In this document: in pieces, positions 29,501 through 38,700 of the stretch | Position numbering within the stretch: position 1 is the stretch's first letter | How the letters are laid out: each line of letters opens with the position of its first letter | Source of the DNA: Caulochytrium protostelioides | Lineage: Eukaryota > Chytridiomycota > Caulochytriomycetes > Caulochytriales > Caulochytriaceae | NCBI GenBank assembly: GCA_003615045.1 | Contig: ML014144.1 | Span: 84,088-148,087 of the forward strand | Reading direction: 5' to 3' | Length of the DNA stretch: 64,000 nucleotides | Translations under genes and position numbers: made by a program | Notes under the pieces: model-generated | What the model was told of the DNA's origin: nothing | Databases searched by the model: none | Seen by the model: the letters and a program-made list of their open reading frames with translations, nothing else

Positions 29501-31342
29501 GTGCTGCGCCTCGAGCCGCCCGTGCCGTCGCGCGATGCGCTGGTGCGGCGGCTCGCCGCCATGGCGCAGCGGCCGCACGGCGCCGTCGACGCCGCCTGGG
29601 CCCATCCGGTGCTCGCGGCGTGGCTGCTCGACAGTACGATCCGCCAGCTCGCGCAGCGCGCCGCGACGGACTATGCGGTCGCCGATCCTCACGGGTTGCG
29701 ACCGATGGTGCACGTCCTGTCGCGAGCCTTGCTCGACGGTTGGCTCGCCGTGGACAGCGGCAGCGGCGGTCGTGGCCCGGCGTCGACGCCGGCGTCGACG
29801 GCGATGGCGGTCACGGCGCAGGCCACCTACCGGCCCGCCGTCACCCTCTTGGGGCAGTGCCTGCTCGTCGCGATGGCCGGCGGTCTACCAACCCTGCTGC
29901 CGTGGCTCCGACGGCTCGATCGGGGCTCGCAAAAGCGTCGCACGCGTCACGACGATCCAGACGACGCGGACACGGCGGACGAAGACGATGTGCCCGAGGG
30001 TCACCTGAGCGGCCAGGACGATGACGACGACGAGGTCGACGGCGACGGCGGCGATGAAGACATGAGGGATGACCTCGACGGCGTTCCGTCGCGTGGCCGT
30101 GATCCTCGCCGCCGGTTGACGAGGCGCGCGCTGCGCCAGCTGGATGGCGGGATCGAGCAGCTGCTCCGACTCGCGCGGCGCGGGCTAGCGCGCCATGCCC
30201 ACCAGCCCGCCAGTGTGCTGCCGCTCCTGCACGGCCTCGTGGCGCTGCTCCCGCTGCGCGCCGGATGCCCGGGCACCGTCCGCCACCACGAGGCGCTGGC
30301 GGTCCTGGCGGAGATGGCGCCCGTCGACGATGCAGCCGTCAATGCGCTCCTGGGTGACGTGCTGTGGCTCGTGCTGAACCAGCTCCCCTCGGGGGCCGCG
30401 CACCCCTTCGTCGCGCTGCTCGCCGACAACCTCGCGGCGCTCAGCGGCCCCGTGCACGCGCGCCCGGCCGCCGCCGACGGCGCGGCCGGCGACAACGACG
30501 CGGTCCTGCGCTCGCCGCCGCCGCCGGCGCGCCGTCTGGCGTGCGTGACGCCCGCCACCCTGAGCCGCTGGACGGTCGGGCTCTTGGAGTATCTCGCGCG
30601 GCAGCTCGACCACGCGACGTGGCTTGCGCGCTACGTGGTCGTCTCGAGGCCTGCGGCGTCTGCGGCGTCGCCGTCGGCGGCGGGCCTCGCGCTGGCCGTC
30701 GCGGCGCCGTGCCGCCTCGAGTCGCTCTGCGACCATGCGGCGCAGTGGATTACGCCGCTGTGCGCGATGCTGGCGTCCCGCCTCCGCTCGGACGCCGCGG
30801 ACGCGGTCTACGCCACGCTCACGACGGCGTTCCGCTTCGCCGAGGCCGTCGTGCTCCGGCAGCACCAGCTCTGGCTCCGCACCGCGACCGCCGTCGGCCC
30901 GTCGTTCTGCGCGCTGCTGAAGCGGCTCGGCCTCGATCTGCTGGCGGGCGTCTGGCAGTTCCTCAGCTACGTGCAGCAGCGGGCGGCGCTGTTGGCGAGC
31001 GGTGGCGGCGGCGAGGACGCGGCGGAGGACAGGGACGAGGACAGGGACGCCGACGACGACGACGACGGCTGTCGGCCACGCAAAAAGCGGGGCCGATCGG
31101 GCGGGCCGAAGGCCAAGCGCGCCAAGGCCGGTGACGCCGCGGGGCCCGGCGAGGGCTATCGCGTGCGCCGCGTGAAGCAGAGCCGCCAGTCGGCGGAGCT
31201 CATCAAAGCGATCGAAGTGTTCCGCGGCGCCGTGCATACCTTGGGCGCTACAGGCACCATCCACGTCGCGACCTACCTCCGCCGCAGCACTAGCTATGAT
31301 TTCAAGATCCATGTGCGGGACCTGCAGCCGCCGTCCGCGTAA
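26573..31342 (+). CDS. FANCI: Fanconi anemia group I protein homologue
   Basis: Large alpha-solenoid of 1,589 residues; human FANCI is about 1,328. With FANCD2 it forms the ID complex that clamps DNA in interstrand-crosslink repair. The best matches are the central YAKAVQLMALTVPVMG, QLRKALYATEPAEKRKAVDG then LLLL (FANCI LRKALFSSQLDARKSAVTG), RRMLRGRLEIKLALYAAMHE then LLRS (FANCI QADVRLMLYEGFYDVLRR), and LRLRFDACYSGPADALTLTE then SPADL. The C-terminus holds a basic KKRGRSGGPKAKRAK stretch (possible nuclear signal) and YLRRSTSYDFKI, matching the STSRDFKI block of FANCI. Acidic Asp-rich and Ala/Gly linkers account for the extra length. ATG at 26573, no introns evident. The monoubiquitinated Lys was not located by eye. 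Confidence 0.82.
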   Translation: MASGSRTAEAADASVDAASTPATPTTPLAAWPKRLAAALDALSGGATLDADTDADTEMAADAAAVADVISAFCAALQSSSPRRDDAASAAPAHPDDADAQAVAAAVAVLQRHSDRLPVAALQSLANAWLSRMLRQHPVAVPLTALLPLLLTRLTLDQHGHTADGEVEGLAWRRQFLASLHALDWSMPLTRQIHAETGDGLVLSDAEHSRFLTRFLDEACTWPPADRAPFLTAVLARCTTPERTETAAVWLRHHFDALDEAPDERRRPRDREPSRRLRHVRAHVLRDWSAVLRRQPTWVQQALKQQRRALAAADPPQDPEPESPPPSAGREDAAAEAIPSMRYTVFDAACLFAMMALPEHRGAAHRLARAVVERLCHMRSIQASAPWIGEWMGRVRPCQTFVDATDGLLTLLHAEPSHALLEPIQQWALALMAPSPRAASGAATATAAAAASAASSTASLPNAARAPITGCCIAAHRWRDGHLACGVARLAAGLTLRLYREFPAVRPALVDAAVAAWMQVPAADAAATSSGGGSSGSLRSIAGPDGSGGGGGTTAHLMWFFAHAMTTRTVAAPARIPWLPTFVVLAPVVTGLDLTGARDPGDGEAALSSSGRIAQQRLSPYLGLLTHLPYAKAVQLMALTVPVMGPAIVDGLLIQLRKALYATEPAEKRKAVDGCLLLLTQWHSMPTATWMELLQLIRRMLRGRLEIKLALYAAMHELLRSIVPLATRHGTAASPPPARRGGADPQPLLEQLLAHFMEPLEGLLEMEAETKTLMDLASSAQAMAAADGAAAATALRLRFDACYSGPADALTLTESPADLMQVILHLLACLDRDPRAPSAAAWTPHAVTMRRVVLHLAHASPSTYRIHDALTPSANPSAAAAAGGTPHGADAALLTAFLLLGCYQSAALALVDWSPSSDPVALLPLANQALDHLAALTALLRTKQPRPPPNGRHRLAFARHTVQLATAAAPMANSAPAVLRLEPPVPSRDALVRRLAAMAQRPHGAVDAAWAHPVLAAWLLDSTIRQLAQRAATDYAVADPHGLRPMVHVLSRALLDGWLAVDSGSGGRGPASTPASTAMAVTAQATYRPAVTLLGQCLLVAMAGGLPTLLPWLRRLDRGSQKRRTRHDDPDDADTADEDDVPEGHLSGQDDDDDEVDGDGGDEDMRDDLDGVPSRGRDPRRRLTRRALRQLDGGIEQLLRLARRGLARHAHQPASVLPLLHGLVALLPLRAGCPGTVRHHEALAVLAEMAPVDDAAVNALLGDVLWLVLNQLPSGAAHPFVALLADNLAALSGPVHARPAAADGAAGDNDAVLRSPPPPARRLACVTPATLSRWTVGLLEYLARQLDHATWLARYVVVSRPAASAASPSAAGLALAVAAPCRLESLCDHAAQWITPLCAMLASRLRSDAADAVYATLTTAFRFAEAVVLRQHQLWLRTATAVGPSFCALLKRLGLDLLAGVWQFLSYVQQRAALLASGGGGEDAAEDRDEDRDADDDDDGCRPRKKRGRSGGPKAKRAKAGDAAGPGEGYRVRRVKQSRQSAELIKAIEVFRGAVHTLGATGTIHVATYLRRSTSYDFKIHVRDLQPPSA

Positions 31343-31742
31343 GGCCCCTCTTCCCGGTCCCTTCCTCCTCCCCCTGCGGCCGACAGACCACGGGGGGTGG
31401 ATGGAGGCGCCGTATCATGTATCGTCGGGTATCATGGCTTCATTGCTATTATCACATGTCGACGTGGCGCCGATGGGATGGCCGCGATGACCGCCGTCGC
31501 GTGCTTTCCGTATGCCCGCGTCGGGAGGCCGGGGCAGCAATGCCGCGATCGGCAGGGGCGAGGGCGCCGACGAGGCGGGCCGATCGCCGTCGATGACGCC
31601 CTTCGGGACTGGCCAAGAGAAAACCAACAAAGGACACCCGCCTCGAGCTGGCGCGGGCGTCCATCGTCCGGCCGCGGCCGCCGTCGCGGGCGGACGGAGG
31701 GGCGGCCGCGGGCTTGGCTAGAAGACGAGCGCCGACCACGAT

Positions 31743-31789
<47 letters not shown>

Positions 31790-32055
31790 TCCTGCGCCGA
31801 CGGCGGCCGCAGCACGCGGATACCCGCGGACCCATGCGATGCCACGCGGTCCAGCGCTAGGGACGCGCTCGCTCGCCCTTCACGCAGCCGCCACGCCGCA
31901 GGACCATAACAAAGCGGCCGCCGGTGTCTCTCGTCGGCCGCCCGTCGCCGCCTCCCCCACTGACCCCCCCATCAGCGCCGGCCGCCGCCGCCGCCATCGC
32001 CGCCGTCGCCGCCACCGCCAGCGCCGCCGCCTTCACCATTCTTGAGTGCCGCCGC

Positions 32056-32086
<31 letters not shown>

Positions 32087-32772
32087 CCTATCGCGCGGTA
32101 TCATCGGCGTCGTGCGCTTCACGGCCCGCCGGACCATCGCCGCCGCCGCCACCCGTCCTCGTCACGCGTGCAGGCCACGCATCGACCGGCGCGCCCTCCT
32201 ACGCAAACAAGGCCACGCCGCCCTGACGGCCGCGGCCTCAGCAGCCCACGCGTCCGCCACCGCCCGCCCGCGTGGGCCTTCGGCCGTCGCGCCCTCTTCC
32301 TCGCGGCACTCTCCGCATCGTGTGCGCCGTCGCCATCACTGCGTCGTCGTCGTCGTCGTCGCCGTCATCGCCGTCGCCATTGCCCGCGCTCGCCGCGCTG
32401 CACCGTATCGGTCTTCTCGGTCTTCCGCGCGATCGCTTGTTTCCGTCGCTCTCCCGTCCGGTGCCGACGCCCGCCGCTTCCCGTCGCGCGATCCTTCCGC
32501 CTGCCACCGCCGGTCTCCGCGGACGCGGCGGCGGCCGCCACCAGGCCTCCTCGTCCGCCCAACCGCCCATCGCGGTTGGCACCCGTGGCGCCACCGACCA
32601 GTGCCCCCCGACCCCTCACTATGTGAAGCAGCCGCGCCGGCCGCTGATACTGCGACGACGACGCCCCCAGCTGCGTCTGCGCCGGCCACGCGCCGCCCGC
32701 CACCCGGCCCTTGCCGCCGCCGCCATCGCCGCTGCTGCTGCGGCGGTCGCTACGCCGGCCTCGGGCGTCAGC
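31343..32772. other. intergenic region, FANCI to RhoGEF
   Basis: About 1.4 kb. Contains a CCG run near 31740-31790 and other GCC/CCG runs near 32046-32080. The RhoGEF frame is open upstream of its first ATG back to a GTG at 32272, but that part is Arg/Pro/Ser low complexity. No separate gene supported. Confidence 0.5.
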
Positions 32773-35700
32773 ATGGGCCCGACGCAGGGAGCTTCGGCAC
32801 CTGCGTCGCTGGCCCCGCCGGCGCCCGCCGCGCCATCCCTCCCGCCATCGCCGGGATCTTCGGCCCGGCCGCTGCTGGACGCCGCGACGGACGCCGCGGC
32901 CGCCGGCGATGGCGCTGGTCCCTCGCCCTGGCTGCCCCCGGTGGCGGCCGATGCCAGCCTCGTCGGGGACGATGAAGCGGCGGGCCTGCTGAGTCCGTTC
33001 GGGCGGTCGCGCGCCGCTTCGACGGGCTCGGCGACGGCCGCGACGCCGTCACACGCCCAGACGCCCGTCGCCATGGCCACGCCGTGCGGCGACGACCGCC
33101 CGCCCACCGACGCGACCGCCTCCAGCCTCCTGCTCGAGCACGCGAGCGCTTACGCGACGCCATTCGACTCGCGCGACCTGATCGTGGCGAGCGCGCTCGT
33201 GATGCCGAACCAGCCCGTCAACGACGACGGCGGCAGCAGCAGCAGCAGCAGTAGTGTGAAAGCCACGGCCGCGCCGCCAGCCGCGGCTCTGCTCTCCGTA
33301 TCAACGGCCGTCACGCCAGCGCCGGACGCGACGACGGCCGGCGCCCACGGCCGCTCGGCAGTGCGAACGGGCATGCTGTTTTTGACGCCGTCGGGCGCCG
33401 CCTTGCCCGACGATTTGACGTCGCAGGCCGACTCAGATGTCGCCGACGCCGTGGAGCCCGTGCATGCGACGCCAAGCCTCTCGCTCCGGACCGGCGACGG
33501 CGGCCGCAACCCCGACGCCACGAACGACAGCGACAACAGCAACGATGGCAGCCATGCGGCGCCACGCGACGGCGTCGACGCGCCGCGATCGGGCATGTCG
33601 ACGCCGGATGGCCCCTTCTCGGCTGTGACCGCGCTCTCCGCGTCGTCCCTGGCGCCCTGGGCCGGCACGGATGTAGTGGCCACGGCGCCGCCCTCGATCC
33701 CGCTGCCCTCGCCCGTGGCTGCGCCACCGTCCGTGGCTGCGCCACCGCTCGTGACGGCGCTGCCGTCCACGCCGCCGTCCGCCACGCACTCGCGGGCCGT
33801 CTCCGACCATGACTCGGCCTTTGAGTCCGACGCGTCCTTCAGCGACGCCGTCTCGGAGCCCACGGCCGTCCCCGCGCGCAGCGCGGCGGTGGCGGCGGCC
33901 GGCGTGGCCGCGTCCCTGACGGCGTCCGATCTGCTGATGGCGATGCTGCCGGTCGTCGTCGACGACGCGGCCGACCGCGCGCCGCCGCCCCCGGGCACGC
34001 TGACGGTCTCTGCCAGCACCTCCCGCTTCTTCGCCCTTTCCCAGGCGCCACCGCCCCCGCGGCGGCAGCCCAGCGCCGCCTGCCGGCTCCCGCCACGCCT
34101 TCAGAGTTTGAACCCCCGCACGCGTCCTCTCGCCGCCACGGGCGCCGCGGCAGGCGGCGGCAGCGCCGACCCGTCGACCTCCTCCCGCCCCCGCCGCCGT
34201 ACGGCCGATGGCGCCACGGACGACGGCGGCTCCCGCGCGGCTGCGGCGGATGATCGTCGCAGCACCGACACCACGGGGGTGGCGGCCCCAGCGGCCGCTC
34301 ACGCCACGTCCTCACACTGCGACGCTTCACCCGCGAGCCCGCCGCCCTTGTCAGGGCCCGTTGATGCCGGTGCACTGTCGAGTCGCGCGGCGCGGCCGAA
34401 GGCATTGACCGCTGCGGCATCAGCATCAGCCGGGCCGGCCTCGGCCTCGGCGCCCGCGGCGCCCGTGCACGCCAACGGCGAAGGCGACGCTCTGGCGGCT
34501 CCCCGGTCGGCGCTCGCCACGGCTGCGGCGGACGGCGCCGAGGTCGGCAGTGTCACGAGCCTGCTGTCCCTGCCGTCGATTGAAGGCTCGTCGACCTGGC
34601 TCAAATCTGAAACGCTCAATCGCAGCCCAGACCTGCATCTGGAGTTTCATATGTCGCCGGCGGCGTCGACGGATCAGCTGGGGCCGGCGTCGTCAGCGGC
34701 AACCGTCAGCGCCGCCACCGCCGCCGCCGGGAAGCATGCGGACGGGCGTGGCCCCGCTCAGTCGGCGCCGGGATCCGTCCGCAAGAAGGCCTCCAAAAAG
34801 ACAGATATGGCCTGGAGGTGCGAGGAGACGTCCTCGTCCACCATCGCCTCGACCGCCACGGCCGCGTCAACGGCGTCGCCGGCCGCCGCGCACGCTCCGG
34901 CGGCATCCGCCGCAAACGCGACGGCCACAACGGCGTCGACTGCCAAGAACAGCAAGCCGAGCAAACGCAGCGCGAGCCGCGGCAGCACATCCGGCACTAA
35001 ATGGTTTGGCCGGCCCTCCAGGCGTCCGTCTGTGCCGTCCGTGACGGCTGACACCGCTGACGGCCGGCTGTCTTCGGCCCCGCCGCCGCCGCAGTCCCTG
35101 GTGGGCGGCGACCCGCTGCTCGGCGTGCCCTACGTCGACGAACCTGACGCCACCGCGACGTCCGACGCCGCCGCCATGGCGCTGCCGGTACCACTGACGC
35201 GGTCCTTCTCGGGGGCGCCCGATGTTGCGTTCGACGCCGCCAACGCCAGCAGCAGCAGCAGCAGCACCGTGGCACCCCAAAGCCAGCGTCGCGCCTCTCT
35301 GGGCCTGCTCGGCGCCTCGCGCAGCGACCCGCTCGGCTTGGGGCTGGGGCGGGGCCCCAGCCGGAGCCCTCATTTCGCAGGGATCACCGCGACCTCCGAT
35401 GCATCGCTGTCGGACACGGCGTCGGCGGCGTCGACGGCGTCGGCCGCGGCGCATGCTTTCGAGAGCCATGCGGGGCTGGCGCGCCAGCTGTCGAAATCGA
35501 ACCGGCGGCGGCACGAAGCGGACGCGTCGATTATCCCGATCCACGAGCACGAGGCGCTGGAGACCGACGCGCTGGCCGTCGCGCCATCGCCGTTCTCGGG
35601 CCTGCGCAGCGCGTCGCCCCTCCCGCGGCATGACACGGTACGCTCGGCCCCGGGCCGCGACGAGAACGATGGCGCCGCCGACGGCGCGGGTGGCGCGTCG

Positions 35701-38700
35701 CTGCTTGCCGCTCATCATAGCCGCCCGATCCGCGGCGGCGACGGCAGCGGCGGCGGCGGCGGCGCCGACAGCGTCTCGCTCCGCAACGGCTCGCTGTCGG
35801 ATGTGCTGTCGCAGCATCACGGCGAGAGCGAGTTCGACAGCGAGGAGGCGCGGCTGCAGCGCGAGCGCATCCGCCGCGATCAGCAGCTCGACGAACTGCT
35901 CACCACCGAGCGGAACTACGTCGGCGACCTGCAGATCCTCGTGGACCACGGCTTCTCGCGACTGAACCGCGCCGCGCCGCTCTGGATCCCCGCCGAGAAG
36001 CGCGCGGGCTTTATCCGCAACGGCCTCGAGCTGCTGCAGTTTCAGACCCAGTTTCTCGAGTGGCTTGAGACCGCGCGGGCCGCCGATCTCGCTACCGACG
36101 GCCCCGGCGCGTTCCGCCACGTGGCACAGCTCTTTGTCGACCAGCAGGAGGCCTTCGAGGTGTATATCGTGTTCTGCACGCAACACGACACGGCCTTGCG
36201 GATCCTGGCGGAGTACGAGCGCAAGTCAGAGATGCAGACGTTCGCATCGGAGTTCCGCAAGCTCGCCGCCACGAAGCTCGATCTGCGCGACTACCTCATC
36301 AAGCCCATCCAACGCATCTGCCGGTATCCGCTGATCTTGCGGGAGCTCGTGAAGCATGCCGACGCGTCGCACCCCGATTACGCCGTCCTGTCCTCCGCCC
36401 TGGCCGCGGCGCAGGCGAGTGCGCTCAAGATCGACTCGGCGAAGGGGTTCATGGAGAATCTGCAGCGCACCGACCGTTTCTTCTCGCGTCTCGAGAACCC
36501 ACAGGGCGTCGATGTGCCGCCACGCGCCGTGCTCGGTGAAATGATGATCCTGGCGAGCGCGCTGCTCGTCTGCAACCACGACCACCTCCCGAGCAAGATC
36601 CAGTTCCGCGGCGTGTTTCTCTTTCCCAACTACCTCTTCGTCGTCAAGACGAAACGCTCGATGATCCATCTGAAACTCTGTTTGCGGCTGTCGGCCTGCG
36701 ACCTCATCCTCAGTACCGGACGCCAGACGGGCGGGTCCATGTCGCCGCCGGCGTCTCAGTCTGTCCATGCGGCTCGCCCCGCCACCTCGATGACGACCCC
36801 GGCTGCTGCTGCCGCCGCCGCTGCCGCCACCCATACAACTGCAACGGCGGCGCTAACGGCGTCGGCCACTCCGTCGACGGCCGCGACCTCGACGCTGAAA
36901 CCCGCGGGCGGCGCCGGTCTCGACGACGCCGTCAGCTCGCCGGCCAAGCCTCGCATCGCGGAAAAGAATACCCGGCCCTTCAGCCGCGAAGCGAGCAGCC
37001 TGCCCGTGACCGCGGCGGCCCCGGCGGCCTATGGCGCGACGAGTGCCGCCACAGCGCCGTCGACGGCGGCCCCCATGGGCTCGCAGACGTCGTTGTCGGA
37101 TGCGGCGTCGTCGACGGGCGCCCCCGAACCGCCGTCGCTCTTCTGGCGGCTGCGCGTCCGCTCAACAGGTCACTACTACGACTTTATTGCCAAGAACGAA
37201 CGCGAGCGCACCGTTTGGCTCGAGACCCTTCAGAAGCTGCCGACCGATGTCGACGTGGCGGCCGAGGGCGATGACGCGGACGTCGACGCCGCGGAACTCA
37301 TGCGCAGCGGCCGCAGTCACGGCGACGACGAACTGCTCATCCGCCCGACAATGAAGTCGCGGCGGTCGTCGACCCGCTCGTCCATGTCGTCGGGCACGCC
37401 GCGGCTGCCGTCCACCAAGCTGACGCCCCACGGTGATATGGCCCTCAGTCCCAGGTTGACGCCCAAGTCTCGTGTCAATAGCACAGGCAACCTGATGGCG
37501 CACCTCTCGGAGCTCGCCAGCCACATCGATCCGACAGACTCTTCGGCGACGCACCACGGCGCGAGCCGCCCTTTGTTCAAGTCCAAGTCCCACTCGAGCC
37601 GCGGCAGTTTGGAGAATCCCGAGTATACCATCATCTCGCTCGGTTTCGGCGGCACGAGTTTCTTTTTCCCGCAGAGCAGCAACGACGATCTCTTCCTCGG
37701 CCACCGCGACGAGCCCACCGAGATGGCCGCGCTTGGTGGATTGGGTTCCGGCGGCGCTGGCGGCACAAGCGACTCCCGCGGCCTTCTGTTGGGCTCTACC
37801 CAGACGGCCACCGACGACGACAGCGCCGCCCACGCCACAGGCGTCTCGACCGCCGCCGGCACCGCCGGCCCCACGACGGCCCCCTTGCTGCCGCCTCTGC
37901 CGCCCGGCGCGATCCCGCAGCGCGCCTCGCCCGCGCCGAGTCCCACGCCTCTGCCTACGCAGCGCCAGCGCGAGGTTGCACCCATGCGGCGGCAGCCCAG
38001 CACGACGGGCTCGCTCGGCGGTGACGCGCCGTCCTCGTCGGCGCTCACGGTGCCGTCGGTCCCGACGGCCGTCTCGGCCTCCGGATCGCCGTCCATGATG
38101 GCCACGTCGCTCGTCGTCACTTCCGGCGCGGCGCCTTCCGCGGCTTCAGCGTCCGGTAGCACGGTGACGGCCACGGCGCCGCCGCTGACGGCGGCGCCTC
38201 GTGGGCGGGAAGGCAAGTCGACCGGCTCGCTGTTCTGGCGCGGCGCGTCGTCGTCCTCGTCGGCCACGGCAGCCTCCTACGCGGCGTCGCATGCCGGCGG
38301 CGCCGCGAAACCGATGACGCGCGCTGCGGCGTCTCACGCGTCGGCTGACATGCTGACGGCCGCCCACAGCCGCGCCGCCACCCGCACGGGCCTGGACTTC
38401 CAGTGGAGCAAGAACCAGGACGTGCGACTGCTGCGGACACCGAGCGTCGAGGCGAAACTCTCGGATGTTGTGACGCCGATGCAGGACGGCGTGCCCATTC
38501 TCAGCACGACGCTCGTGCAGCGCATCGCCGCCGAGTCGTCGCTCCACCACGCCAAGAGCGGCGCCAGAGGCCACCATGGTCACGGCAGCGGCCACGGCGG
38601 CAAGAACAAGCGGTCGTCGGTGCTCCAAATCTTTGGCGCCGCACCGTACTCGGCCCTGGCGACCGCGGTGGCGTGCTCGTCGTCCTCTGTCGGGGGAACG

